From assembly GCA_002419465.1 (NCBI GenBank), contig DIGE01000016.1, positions 96,478 through 160,477 of the forward strand: a DNA stretch of 64,000 bases. The letters run 5' to 3'. Positions 26,566 to 35,572 of the stretch are shown here, one piece after another. This stretch comes from Geobacter sp. UBA5730. Its GTDB lineage: Bacteria; Desulfobacterota; Desulfuromonadia; Geobacterales; Pseudopelobacteraceae. The notes below the pieces were generated by a model. It did not search any database, was not told where the DNA came from, and worked only from the letters and a program-made list of their open reading frames with translations. Position numbers and translations under genes: made by a program. The first letter of the stretch is position 1. Each line of letters starts with the position of its first letter.

Positions 26566-27486
26566 ATGCCGGAACGGATTGCCGCCATTGACTTCGGGAC
26601 CAACACGGCCCGGCTGCTGATTGCCGACCGTTTTCCCGATGGCCGTTTCGAGCAGGTTGTTTTGATGAGAGCCATCGTCCGTTTGGGCGGTGGCTTTTGT
26701 CGTCAGCAGGGTCTGGCTGCGGATGCGATGGAGCGGGCCATGGACTGCCTGCGGCGGTTCAGCGCAGAGATCGCCCGGCTGGAAGTGCAGACGGTGCGGG
26801 CTGTTGCCACCAGCGCTGTGCGGGATGCCGCCAATGGTCCTGCCTTTGTGGCCCGGGTAGTCAGGGAAACCGGCATCCGGCTGGCGGTGATTGACGGCCT
26901 GACCGAAGGGAGCATCACCTTGCAGGGGGTGCTGTCAGGCTTGGATCAACGGCCGGATGACCTGCTACTGTTTGACGTGGGAGGGGGCAGCACTGAATAC
27001 ACGGTGGCTCGGGGAACTCGCCCCGGTTTTGTGCGCAGTCTGCCCTTGGGGGTAGTGCGGCTGACCGAAGGCAAAGGTGAGCCTGCGGCCATGTCCGAAA
27101 AGATCGGTCGCGAGCTGGATGGTTTGGTTGTACAGATGCGACGTGACGGGATCATGATCGATCCGGAACGCTGCCAACTGGTGGGTACCGCCGGCACTGC
27201 CACCACCCTGGCGGCCATCAGCCTGAAAATGGCTGAGTACGATTACCGCAAGGTCAATAATTTTGTGTTGGAAAAGGCCGAGATCCAGCGTTTGTATGAG
27301 CTGCTGCTGCCGCTTGCGCCGTCCGAACGCCTGCAGCTGCCCGGCCTGGAGCCGGGCCGGGAGGACCTGATTATTGCCGGGGTGTTGATCACCCTGCTGT
27401 CCCTGGAACGGTTTGGCTTTGAACGGATGAAGGTCAGCGATTACGGCCTGCTGGAAGGCCTGGTGGTGACGCAAGGCTTGCCGTAA
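26566..27486 (+). CDS. Ppx/GppA-type phosphatase
   Basis: 306 residues, actin-like ASKHA fold: phosphate 1 motif AAIDFGTNTARLLIAD, DVGGGSTEYT, and GTAGTATTLAAISL. The length matches the two-domain group (no C-terminal HD domain), which hydrolyses polyphosphate or pppGpp. It begins 3 bases after the IHF stop, last gene of the queD-to-ppx run. Which substrate dominates is unknown. Confidence 0.9.
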   Translation: MPERIAAIDFGTNTARLLIADRFPDGRFEQVVLMRAIVRLGGGFCRQQGLAADAMERAMDCLRRFSAEIARLEVQTVRAVATSAVRDAANGPAFVARVVRETGIRLAVIDGLTEGSITLQGVLSGLDQRPDDLLLFDVGGGSTEYTVARGTRPGFVRSLPLGVVRLTEGKGEPAAMSEKIGRELDGLVVQMRRDGIMIDPERCQLVGTAGTATTLAAISLKMAEYDYRKVNNFVLEKAEIQRLYELLLPLAPSERLQLPGLEPGREDLIIAGVLITLLSLERFGFERMKVSDYGLLEGLVVTQGLP

Positions 27487-27573
27487 CTTTTTTCTGGCTA
27501 CGGCTGCACGATTCCCTAACTGTGGTATGCTTGTCTCAAGCCGGTTGAACGGGATTGAGAAGAGGCACACGTA

Positions 27574-28812
27574 ATGGGCCATGACTGCCATTTGATGGGA
27601 AGGCAACCAATCCTGAACGGTCTGGAAGAGATCGTCGGCTATGAACTGCTTTTTCGCTCCCCCCAGTCGTTAACCTCGGCCAATTTCGAAAGTCACGTTC
27701 AGGCCAGTTCCCAGATAATTGTCGATATCCTGACCAGTTTCGGTATCCATGAGGTGTTGGGTGAACACCGCGGCTTCGTCAATGTGAACGCTGAAATGCT
27801 CTTGAGTGATTCCATCGAGCTGCTGCCCAATGATATCATCAGCCTGGAGTTGTTGGAAGATGTGGTGATAACGCCTGAGATCATTGCCCGCTGCCGTGAT
27901 TTAAAGGATAAAGGCTTTCAGCTGGCACTGGATGATCACCGCTATGCACCAGTGTTTGAACCGTTTTATGAGGGGCTGGCTGATATTATCAAGCTGGATC
28001 TGATTGCCACACCACTGGAAGAGTTGTATCAGGAGGTGGAGCGGTTCAAACGCTATCCGGTCATGTTGCTGGCGGAAAAGGTGGATAGCCGGCATGTCTA
28101 CCTGCGTTCTCGCCGGATGGGATTTGAGCTGTTTCAAGGTTATTTTTTCGCTCGTCCCACGGTAGTGCAAAAGATTCGTATGGCAAAAGCCTCCGGTGTT
28201 TTCTTCCGCTTGTTGCAGCAGTTATCCTGCGATGCCGAGATCGCCGCCATCGAAGAGACCTTCAAGCAAAGCCCCGCCATGACCTATAAGCTGTTGCTGC
28301 TGGTTAACTCGGTGGCCTTTTCCCCCCGCGAAAAGATTCGTACCGTTCGTCATGCCATCACTCAGGTGGGGTTACAAAACCTGAGGCGTTGGGTGCAACT
28401 GGCAATTTTTGCCGAGGAGGGCGGGCAGGGACTCAACAATCCGCTGATGGATATGGCTGCGGTGCGAGCCGCTTTCATGGAGGAACTGGCACGGCTGGAG
28501 TTGAAAAACTCCAAGCTGCTGCGCCATGCCCACCCGGATGAGTCGTTTATGGTGGGTTCACTCTCCATGCTGAAGGATATTTATGATATCAGCATGTCAG
28601 AGATAGTTGCGAACCTGAACCTGACTGATGAGATTCAGGATGCCCTGGTCAACCGGGGTGGTGATCTGGGTACGTTGCTTTGTGTGACCGAGATGATGGA
28701 GCGGCTTGAACTGGATGAGGCGGCTGATTGTTTGCAACGCCTGGGTGTCTCGCCGCAGGCGGTGCTTGAATGTCAGAAGAAGGCCTATGCCTGGCGCAGC
28801 GCGTTGCGGTAA
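27574..28812 (+). CDS. EAL-HDOD signalling protein (YuxH/CdgJ type)
   Basis: 412 residues. An N-terminal EAL-fold domain (about 8-205) begins MGRQPILNGLEEIVGYELLFR: the EAL triad is YELLFR, and several catalytic acidic residues of c-di-GMP phosphodiesterases seem absent, so it is probably inactive. A HDOD domain follows (about 205-400; AMTYKLLLLVNSVAF, IRTVRHAITQVGLQNLRRWVQL). Such proteins act in motility and surface signalling by protein contact. Single gene, convergent with the MCE cluster. Confidence 0.9.
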   Translation: MGHDCHLMGRQPILNGLEEIVGYELLFRSPQSLTSANFESHVQASSQIIVDILTSFGIHEVLGEHRGFVNVNAEMLLSDSIELLPNDIISLELLEDVVITPEIIARCRDLKDKGFQLALDDHRYAPVFEPFYEGLADIIKLDLIATPLEELYQEVERFKRYPVMLLAEKVDSRHVYLRSRRMGFELFQGYFFARPTVVQKIRMAKASGVFFRLLQQLSCDAEIAAIEETFKQSPAMTYKLLLLVNSVAFSPREKIRTVRHAITQVGLQNLRRWVQLAIFAEEGGQGLNNPLMDMAAVRAAFMEELARLELKNSKLLRHAHPDESFMVGSLSMLKDIYDISMSEIVANLNLTDEIQDALVNRGGDLGTLLCVTEMMERLELDEAADCLQRLGVSPQAVLECQKKAYAWRSALR

Positions 28813-28817
28813 ACCGG

Positions 28818-29642
28818 TTAGCGGTTCTGTCCGGCCTGCGGCGTCCCAGGGGTTTTTCGCCGTTTGATCAAGCTGTCCATCACTGTTTGCGCCCTGTGCC
28901 GGTAGTCCTGCTGACGAACCTGATCCCCGCGCAATGCGGCCACCACGGCCAGTGCTTCCAGGTCGGCGGCGATCCTGTCCGGTAACTCCAGTTGTTTGTC
29001 CAACTCCAGTGCCTGACCCAACAGCTGTTCTCCCTCCGCATACCGTTGCTGTTGCCCCCGTACCGTTCCCAGCATCCGCAGGGCGTTGGCCCGTTCAGCG
29101 GCCATCGGCTCTGCCCCGGATTTTTTCAGGGCCTGCTCCGCCAGGTTTGCGGCGTCAGTGGTTCTGCCCTGGAGCAACGCCAGCCGGGCCAGCAGGTTGA
29201 GACGGCGGGCCAGCCGGTCGCCGCGCTCTTCCCGCAGGGCGATCTCCGCCCAGTTGAGTGCCTGATCCGTCCGTCCAGCGGCCAGCTCCTGCAATGCCTT
29301 TTCCTGCGCCGCGTCAGCATGGAGGTCGCTGCCGACTGACAGGTTCAGGGCCTGCGCCACAGCCTGGCCGGCTTGCGCCTGCTGGTTGTTCTGACGGGCC
29401 AGGCGCGCCTGTTGCACCAGAACGGCTGTCTGACCCTGCCGGTCATCCAGGGAGCCGGCCAGCTGTAGCGCCTCCTGTAGCAGGCGCCGGGCATCATCGT
29501 AAAAACCTTTGTCAGCGCTGATCTGGGCTCGCTGCTGCAGGTCAGTCAGCCGTTGCTGGGATACTGACCGTGTGACGGCGCCACCGCCGAAACAGCTGGC
29601 CAGCGTGAGGGAGATCAGCAGGCAACCGAGGATTTTAGTCAT
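28818..29642 (-). CDS. Lipoprotein with TPR-like helical repeats, third gene of an MCE cluster
   Basis: 274 residues. The signal peptide with lipobox LASC puts it in the envelope. The rest is almost all Ala/Gln/Leu/Arg-rich helix pairs typical of TPR-like solenoids. ATG 29642 overlaps the end of the MCE gene, so I used it rather than the longer frame. Function unknown; by context it could be an outer-membrane partner of the lipid-transport system. Confidence 0.82.
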   Translation of the reverse strand: MTKILGCLLISLTLASCFGGGAVTRSVSQQRLTDLQQRAQISADKGFYDDARRLLQEALQLAGSLDDRQGQTAVLVQQARLARQNNQQAQAGQAVAQALNLSVGSDLHADAAQEKALQELAAGRTDQALNWAEIALREERGDRLARRLNLLARLALLQGRTTDAANLAEQALKKSGAEPMAAERANALRMLGTVRGQQQRYAEGEQLLGQALELDKQLELPDRIAADLEALAVVAALRGDQVRQQDYRHRAQTVMDSLIKRRKTPGTPQAGQNR

Positions 29643-30591
29643 GACTGTCACCTGCGCTGATTGACCGGTGTGGCGAGCTGGCAGCGCCACCTCCCAGCAG
29701 CCAGGAGTTGTTAAGGTTGTTCATCAGACGGTCTGTGTTGAACAGCAGCTCGTCGGTGCGGGACAGCAGGCCGGGTATCTGTGGGAAGGCCTGCTCAGCC
29801 AGCTTCTTGGTCTCGGCCGAAATGGCGTTGACAGTGGCCATGGCGGTATCGGTTTTTTCCAGCAGCGGCGGTAGTTTTTCCAGGCTGGTGTTCAGCTTGG
29901 CAACATCCAGACTGTCGATCTTGCGGGTGGTGGTCTCCAACAGGCTGGTGGAACGTTGGCTGATGGTCTCCAGGTTGCGGGTTGTGCTGGCCAGCAGGAG
30001 ATCAGCCCGCCCTCTGGTCTGTTCCAGGTTGCGGGTCAGGATTTCCAGGTTATGGATGGTTTTTTTCAGATCGCTGTTGGGGTCGTTGACATAGGCGATG
30101 ATCTCGCGCACTTCATGTAAAACCGGTTTAACCTTTTCGGCGATCTCATCAGCCATTTCATCCAGCCCTTTGGTCTTGACGTAGCTAATCGATTCGCCAT
30201 CCCTGATCTCCGGTTTGTTCAGGGAACCCACCGCCACCTCGACGATGCTGTCACCCACCAGTCCTTCCTTGACCAGCTTGACTGTTGAGTCGCTGCGAAT
30301 CCATTTTTTGTATTTGTGGTCTACCTCAATGGTAATAGCAACCATGGCCTGTTCGTTCAGCGCCAGGTCGGTGACCCGGCCGATTCTGAAACCGGACAGC
30401 TTGACCGGCATCCCCTTGGAAAAACCGGTGCCCCGATCAACTGTAAAGTGCAGGGTATACGTTTTGGTAAAGACGCCCCGTTGCACGCCTACCAACGCAA
30501 CCACCAGAATGATCCCGGTCAGGGCAACCAGGATAAACAGGCCGATTTTTCGTTCCAGATTTCTGAATCTGGGATCCTCTACCTTGATCAT
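29635..30591 (-). CDS. MCE/MlaD-family substrate-binding protein
   Basis: 318 residues. One N-terminal membrane helix (about 16-36), then the MCE domain (about 42-120: LHFTVDRGTGFSKGMPVKLSGFRIGRVTDLAL ... GDSIVEVAVG), then a long alpha-helical tail (about 145-300) with heptad-like repeats. MCE proteins form rings or tubes that carry phospholipids between membranes. It overlaps the ATPase-like gene upstream and the lipoprotein gene downstream. No MlaE permease is adjacent. Confidence 0.9.
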   Translation of the reverse strand: MIKVEDPRFRNLERKIGLFILVALTGIILVVALVGVQRGVFTKTYTLHFTVDRGTGFSKGMPVKLSGFRIGRVTDLALNEQAMVAITIEVDHKYKKWIRSDSTVKLVKEGLVGDSIVEVAVGSLNKPEIRDGESISYVKTKGLDEMADEIAEKVKPVLHEVREIIAYVNDPNSDLKKTIHNLEILTRNLEQTRGRADLLLASTTRNLETISQRSTSLLETTTRKIDSLDVAKLNTSLEKLPPLLEKTDTAMATVNAISAETKKLAEQAFPQIPGLLSRTDELLFNTDRLMNNLNNSWLLGGGAASSPHRSISAGDSHD

Positions 30592-31259
30592 GCAGACCTC
30601 GCTGGGCGGGTGGCGTAAAGTTTCAGGTTGCAGCTGACATCGGGCTGTAGCTGTTCCAGGACAGTGCTGCCGGTGGTGAGATACAGCGAAGCCAGGCCGG
30701 GCAGGGTTTGTTGTAACTGTTGGGCTTGGTTGAGCAACAGGGTGCGCTGGTCAGCGGTCAGGTTGTCAAAACAGCCGGCATACAGCATCAAGCAGGGACT
30801 GCCGATGGCAGCCCGGATAAAGGAGGTCATTCTGCGCTCAAACAGTGAGAGGTGTCCTGGCAGGGACAGCAGGTTGCCACGGTAGCCGAAGGCGGCCAGC
30901 AGTTCCAGCGCATGCTGTTCGGCCGTTTCCGGGACATGGCCTTGTACGTACTTGAGCGGCAGGGTGATGTTTTCCCAAAGTTTGAGGTTGGCAACCAAGC
31001 TTCCTGAGGCGGTGACAATGCCGAAGCTCCGTCGTAACTCCAGCAGTTGCTGCCGTGAGAGTTGTGCCGTGTCGGCACCGTTCAGCAGCACCTGCCCCTG
31101 TATCGGCAGGCTGCTGCCGGTACAGAGCTGTAGCAGCTGGTGCAGCTCCTGGTCGTCGGAGGTGATGCACAGCGCCTGCATCCCTGTTTCGAGTTCCAGG
31201 GTCAGCTCACCCTGGTGATCGTCCAGGGCAACATTGTGTAGGTGGAGCACGGCAGCCAT
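30588..31259 (-). CDS. Degenerate ABC ATPase-like subunit of the MCE cluster
   Basis: 223 residues from ATG 31259. The fold follows MlaF-type ATPases (QGQVLLNGADTAQLSRQQLLELRRSFGIVTASGSLVANLKLWENITLPLKY), including a Q-loop region, but the Walker A segment is replaced by CITSDDQELHQLL with no GxxxxGKS, and the signature and Walker B are eroded (LSLFERRMTSF, CLMLYAGCFD). It therefore should not bind ATP in the usual way. It could be a regulatory or structural partner of a true ATPase encoded elsewhere. The frame is intact and coupled to the MCE gene, arguing against a pseudogene. Confidence 0.8.
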   Translation of the reverse strand: MAAVLHLHNVALDDHQGELTLELETGMQALCITSDDQELHQLLQLCTGSSLPIQGQVLLNGADTAQLSRQQLLELRRSFGIVTASGSLVANLKLWENITLPLKYVQGHVPETAEQHALELLAAFGYRGNLLSLPGHLSLFERRMTSFIRAAIGSPCLMLYAGCFDNLTADQRTLLLNQAQQLQQTLPGLASLYLTTGSTVLEQLQPDVSCNLKLYATRPARSA

Positions 31260-31341
31260 GTCGTCTTCATACCACAAACTCGGTCGCTGTACAAATAGCC
31301 TTCAAAGCACCGTTTGAACGGGCTGAACAAAAGTAAACGAA

Positions 31342-31371
31342 TTGACAATGCACCGGGCTGGCGTGTATAAA
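31342..31371 (+). promoter_or_regulatory. Strong sigma-70 promoter of the ior-paaK-liv operon
   Basis: A perfect TTGACA (31342-31347) and TATAAA (31366-31371) are 18 bases apart. The leader would run about 40 bases to iorA. It is in the intergenic space between iorA and the divergent MCE cluster. Confidence 0.65.
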
Positions 31372-31418
31372 ATACTCTTTTTTATAACTATTGTCCGTCG
31401 CAAGAGAGAGCCTATCCG

Positions 31419-33194
31419 ATGAAAGAGATTCTGTCCGGTAACGAAGCCATTGCGCGTGGCGCCTTTGAGGCGGGTTGCCTCGTGGCCAGTGCCTACCCTG
31501 GCACCCCTTCCACCGAGATTCTGGAACAGGTCACCCAGTACCGGGAGATCAATGCCTCCTGGGCTCCCAACGAAAAGGTGGCTTTGGAAGTGGCGATCGG
31601 CGCCTGTTTCGGTGGTGCCCGCGCCCTGGCCTGTATGAAGCATGTCGGGGTCAATGTGGCTGCCGACCCTCTGTTCACCGCTTCCTATACCGGAGTCAAG
31701 GCTGGTCTGGTGCTGGTGGCGGCCGATGACCCGGAAATGCATTCCTCCCAGAACGAGCAGGACAGCCGTAACTACGCCAGGTTTGCCAAGGTGCCGATGC
31801 TGGAGCCGGCTGATTCCCGCGAGTGTAAAGAGTTTACGAAGTTGGCCTTCGAACTGTCTGAGCAGTTTGACACACCGGTCATGCTGCGCAGCTGCACCCG
31901 CATCTCCCACGGCAAGTCGGTTGTCGAGCTGGGTGAGCGGGTGACCGGACTGCCGCTGCCTCAACTGGTCAAGGATGCCCCCAAATTGGTGATGTTGCCC
32001 GGCAATGCCAGGGTGCGGCACCCGTTGGTGGAAAAGCGCACCGTCAAGCTGTCGCTTTACGGCGATACTGCGGCTATTAACCGGATCGAGCTGCGCTCGG
32101 ATGAGATCGGCGTAATCTGCGCCGGGGTTACCTATCAGTATGTCCGTGAGGCACTGCCCGAGGCCAGCGTGCTCAAGCTGGGGATGGTCTGGCCGCTGCC
32201 GGATAATCTGATTCAGGAGTTTGCCGCTAAGGTCAAACAGCTGTTTGTGATTGAGGAGCTGGATTCCTTTATCGAGGAACAGGTCAAGGCGATGGGCATT
32301 GCCGCCCGTGGCAAGGATCTGATCTCCCGGTGCGGCGAGCTGTCGCCGGGTCGTATTCGTGCCGCCTTTGCCAAGGCCAGCCTGATTGCTGCGCAACAGC
32401 ACGATACAACCACCCTTGAGCCGGTGCCGCCTCGTCCTCCCAATATGTGCCCCGGCTGCCCCCATCGCGGCGTGTTCTATCAACTGAACCGGGCCAATGC
32501 CTACGTGACCGGCGATATCGGCTGTTACACCCTGGGCTTCATGCCCCCCCTGAACGCCATGGATACCTGCGTCTGCATGGGCGCTTCAATCAGCAACGCT
32601 TCCGGCATTGTCCGGGCCCTGCCAGCGGAGGAGCAGCAGCGGGTCGTGGCGGTGATCGGTGATTCCACCTTCCTGCACACTGGCGTCAATTCCCTGATGG
32701 AGATGGCCTGGAACAAGGCGCCGGCCACGGTGATCATTCTGGACAACCGGATCACCGCCATGACCGGCCGTCAGGAAAACCCGGCCTCCGGCCATACCCT
32801 GGATGGCCAGACGGCCTCGGAGGTGAATATTCCGGAGCTCTGCCGGGTGTTGGGAATCAAGCATGTGCGGGTGTTGGACCCCTATGATCTGGATGCCACT
32901 CGTCAGGTGCTGGATGAGGAGATGCATCGCCCCGAGCCGTCGGTGATCATCACCAACCGGCCCTGCTGTCTGATCAAGGGACCGGGGCGCTTTGAAAAGG
33001 GCACCATCCTGGAGGTGGATCAGGGCAGGTGCACCGGCTGCAAGGCCTGTCTGCGGATCGGCTGCCCGGCCATCGAGTGGAAGCCCAACCCGGACGTCAA
33101 CAAGGGCAAGGCATTTATTGACCCGCAGCTCTGCACCGGTTGCAGTGTCTGTCAGCAGTTGTGTAAATTCAGCGCCATCGGGGGAAAACAATGA
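31419..33194 (+). CDS. iorA: Indolepyruvate:ferredoxin oxidoreductase, alpha subunit
   Basis: 591 residues. N-terminal pyruvate-oxidoreductase-type domain (SGNEAIARGAFEAG ... AYPGTPSTEI), then a thiamine diphosphate domain (CPGCPHRGVFYQL, GDIGCYTLG, GDSTFLHTG), and two C-terminal [4Fe-4S] motifs (CTGCKACLRIGC and CTGCSVCQQLC). Oxidises aryl pyruvates from aromatic amino acids to aryl-acetyl-CoA with reduced ferredoxin. Overlaps iorB by 4 bases. First gene of a ten-gene operon that ends with a Liv importer. Confidence 0.96.
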   Translation: MKEILSGNEAIARGAFEAGCLVASAYPGTPSTEILEQVTQYREINASWAPNEKVALEVAIGACFGGARALACMKHVGVNVAADPLFTASYTGVKAGLVLVAADDPEMHSSQNEQDSRNYARFAKVPMLEPADSRECKEFTKLAFELSEQFDTPVMLRSCTRISHGKSVVELGERVTGLPLPQLVKDAPKLVMLPGNARVRHPLVEKRTVKLSLYGDTAAINRIELRSDEIGVICAGVTYQYVREALPEASVLKLGMVWPLPDNLIQEFAAKVKQLFVIEELDSFIEEQVKAMGIAARGKDLISRCGELSPGRIRAAFAKASLIAAQQHDTTTLEPVPPRPPNMCPGCPHRGVFYQLNRANAYVTGDIGCYTLGFMPPLNAMDTCVCMGASISNASGIVRALPAEEQQRVVAVIGDSTFLHTGVNSLMEMAWNKAPATVIILDNRITAMTGRQENPASGHTLDGQTASEVNIPELCRVLGIKHVRVLDPYDLDATRQVLDEEMHRPEPSVIITNRPCCLIKGPGRFEKGTILEVDQGRCTGCKACLRIGCPAIEWKPNPDVNKGKAFIDPQLCTGCSVCQQLCKFSAIGGKQ

Positions 33195-33769
33195 GCACCA
33201 GTGTAACCAACATCCTCCTGGTGGGGGTAGGCGGGCAGGGAATCCTGCTGGCCTCTGAGATTCTGTCCGAGGCCTTCATGCTGGCCGGGCACGATGTCAA
33301 AAAGAGTGAGATTCACGGCATGTCCCAACGGGGTGGCAGCGTGGTTTCCCATGTGCGGTTTGGCACCGAGGTCTTCTCGCCGGTGGTGCCGGAAGGGGAG
33401 GGCGATATCCTGTTCGGCTTCGAACTGCTGGAAACCTACCGCGCCCTGCCGCTCTTGCGTCCCGGTGCCACAGTGGTGGCCAACGATGACCGGATTCTGC
33501 CCCCGGCCGTCCTGTTGGGGCAGGCCGAGTACCCCAAAGGTCTGGCAGACAAGATCAGGCAAAAGTTTCCCGACCTGCTGCTGGTGGATGGCCAGGGGAT
33601 GGCGTTGTCAGCCGGTGATGTGCGGGCTGCCAACACGGTACTGCTTGGAGCGGTTTCCAAACGGCTGATGATTGCCGAAGAGATCTGGCAGCAAGCCCTG
33701 GAGAAGATGGTGCCCAGGAAGGCCCTGGAGATTAATCTCAAGGCGTTTCAATCGGGAAGATCGCTATAG
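33191..33769 (+). CDS. iorB: Indolepyruvate:ferredoxin oxidoreductase, beta subunit
   Basis: 192 residues, gamma-domain fold of 2-oxoacid oxidoreductases: LLVGVGGQGILLASEIL and KKSEIHGMSQRGGSVVSHVRFG. Forms the active complex with IorA. ATGA overlap with iorA. The paaK gene follows 13 bases on. Confidence 0.95.
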   Translation: MSTSVTNILLVGVGGQGILLASEILSEAFMLAGHDVKKSEIHGMSQRGGSVVSHVRFGTEVFSPVVPEGEGDILFGFELLETYRALPLLRPGATVVANDDRILPPAVLLGQAEYPKGLADKIRQKFPDLLLVDGQGMALSAGDVRAANTVLLGAVSKRLMIAEEIWQQALEKMVPRKALEINLKAFQSGRSL

Positions 33770-33782
33770 GAGCGTTACAAAA

Positions 33783-35090
33783 ATGGCCAACTACTTCAAC
33801 GAAGAATTCGAAACCCTGCCCAGGGCTGCCTTGGAGGCGTTGCAACTCAAGCGTCTACAGGCTGTCGTGGCGCGAGTCTATGCGCAGGTCCCGTTTTATC
33901 GGCAATCCTTCGATGCTGCCGGTATCGGCCCGGAAGACGTCAAAAGCCTGGCAGACCTGCAGCGCTTGCCGTTTACCACCAAACAGGATATGCGGGATTC
34001 CTATCCTTATGGTCTGTTCGCAGCGCCGCTGGAGGAAATCGTCAGGATCCACGCCTCCTCCGGCACCACCGGCAAGCCGACCGTGGTGGGCTACACCCAG
34101 CAGGACATCTCCACCTGGACCGAGTTGATGGCTCGCTCATTTGTGGCAGCCGGGGCACACAAGGGTGACATCATCCATAACGCCTATGGCTACGGCCTGT
34201 TCACCGGCGGGCTGGGGGCCCACTATGGCGCCGAACGGCTGGGCGCCTCGGTGATTCCGATCTCAGGCGGCAACACCAAACGCCAGATTATGATCATGCA
34301 GGATTTCGGCTCAACCGTGTTGACCTGTACCCCTTCCTATTCGCTGTATCTGGCCGAGGAAGCCGCTGCCGAGGGGGTGGATATCAGGTCTTCCAAGCTG
34401 CGGGTCGGTATCTTCGGGGCCGAGCCCTGGTCCGAGGCGATGCGGGGCGAGATTGAAGCCAACCTGGGGCTTGACGCCATCGACATCTACGGTCTGTCCG
34501 AGATTATGGGGCCGGGCGTGGCCATCGAGTGTATTGAGGCCAAGCAGGGTCTGCATATCTGGGAGGATCATTTCATCCCGGAGATCATCGACCCCGCCAC
34601 CGGCCAGCCGGTGGCCGCGGGGGAGAAGGGTGAACTGGTGATTACCACCATCACCAAGCAGGGCATCCCGCTGATCCGTTACCGCACCCGTGATATCACC
34701 AGTATCGACCGGACCCCCTGTGTCTGTGGCCGGACCCATGGCCGGATCGCCCGTCTGAGCGGCCGTTCCGACGATATGTTGATCATCCGCGGCGTGAACG
34801 TCTTCCCGTCACAGATTGAGTCGATCCTGGTGCGTGTTGAAGGTGTCGAGCCCCACTACCTGCTGATCGTGGATCGCAAGGATAACCTGGATACCTTGGA
34901 GGTGCAGGTTGAGGTCAACGAGGAGATGTTCTCCGATGAGATCAAGGTGCTGCAGTCCCTGGCACGCACGATCGAAAAGGAGATCAAGGATATGCTGGGG
35001 GTGACTTCCACCGTCAAGCTGGTGGAGCCCAAGACCATCCAGCGCAGCGAAGGCAAGGCCCAACGGGTACGTGACAATCGCAAGCTGTAA
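33783..35090 (+). CDS. paaK: Phenylacetate-CoA ligase
   Basis: 435 residues of the adenylate-forming PaaK group: the P-loop SSGTTGKPTVVGYT, YGYGLFTGGLGAHYGAE, YGLSEIMGPG and the hinge SDDMLIIRGVNVFPSQIE. Joins phenylacetate (or indoleacetate) to CoA with ATP. Beside iorAB it could catch free acid, or run towards ATP from the CoA ester. ATG 33783 follows ATAGGAG. Confidence 0.94.
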   Translation: MANYFNEEFETLPRAALEALQLKRLQAVVARVYAQVPFYRQSFDAAGIGPEDVKSLADLQRLPFTTKQDMRDSYPYGLFAAPLEEIVRIHASSGTTGKPTVVGYTQQDISTWTELMARSFVAAGAHKGDIIHNAYGYGLFTGGLGAHYGAERLGASVIPISGGNTKRQIMIMQDFGSTVLTCTPSYSLYLAEEAAAEGVDIRSSKLRVGIFGAEPWSEAMRGEIEANLGLDAIDIYGLSEIMGPGVAIECIEAKQGLHIWEDHFIPEIIDPATGQPVAAGEKGELVITTITKQGIPLIRYRTRDITSIDRTPCVCGRTHGRIARLSGRSDDMLIIRGVNVFPSQIESILVRVEGVEPHYLLIVDRKDNLDTLEVQVEVNEEMFSDEIKVLQSLARTIEKEIKDMLGVTSTVKLVEPKTIQRSEGKAQRVRDNRKL

Positions 35091-35123
35091 AAACGGCCTC
35101 GTTTCTTATTAAGGAGTCAACGT

Positions 35124-35555
35124 ATGAAAGTCGAACAGATTTCCATTTTTATCGAAAACAAGTCCGGCCGGCTGGCCGAGATCACCCGCATTCTGGGTGA
35201 GGCCGGCATCAACATTCGGGCACTGTCCCTGGCAGATACCTCTGACTTCGGCATCCTGCGGCTGATCGTCAACGATGTGGAAAAGGCCAATGCGGTACTG
35301 AAGGAAAAGGGCTTCACGGTCAGCAAGACCGAGGTGGTGGCGGTTGAGGTGCCGGACCAGCCCGGCGGTCTGTCCACCATTCTACAGGCCCTGGACCGTG
35401 ACCGGATCAATGTGGAATATATGTACGCCTTTGTGGAACGCTGCGGCGGTAATGCCGTGATCATCTTCCGCTTTGATGAAACCGATAAGGCCATCACTGC
35501 ACTCTCCGCCAACAGCTTTAATATGCTTTCCGGTGAGCGACTCTACTCAATGTAG
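35124..35555 (+). CDS. Tandem ACT-domain protein
   Basis: 143 residues made of two ACT domains (about 1-68: QISIFIENKSGRLAEITRILGEAGINIRALSL; about 70-140: VAVEVPDQPGGLSTILQALDRDRINVEYMYA). ACT pairs bind amino acids and often regulate enzymes. It is regularly found beside paaK in anaerobes, so it probably senses the amino acid degraded by this operon. No DNA-binding or catalytic part. Confidence 0.92.
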   Translation: MKVEQISIFIENKSGRLAEITRILGEAGINIRALSLADTSDFGILRLIVNDVEKANAVLKEKGFTVSKTEVVAVEVPDQPGGLSTILQALDRDRINVEYMYAFVERCGGNAVIIFRFDETDKAITALSANSFNMLSGERLYSM

Positions 35556-35572
35556 CAATCAAAGGGGGGGCC

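Noticed and set aside
27574..28200. Active c-di-GMP phosphodiesterase
   Set aside because: The EAL triad reads YELLFR and other catalytic acidic residues seem missing, so activity is unlikely.
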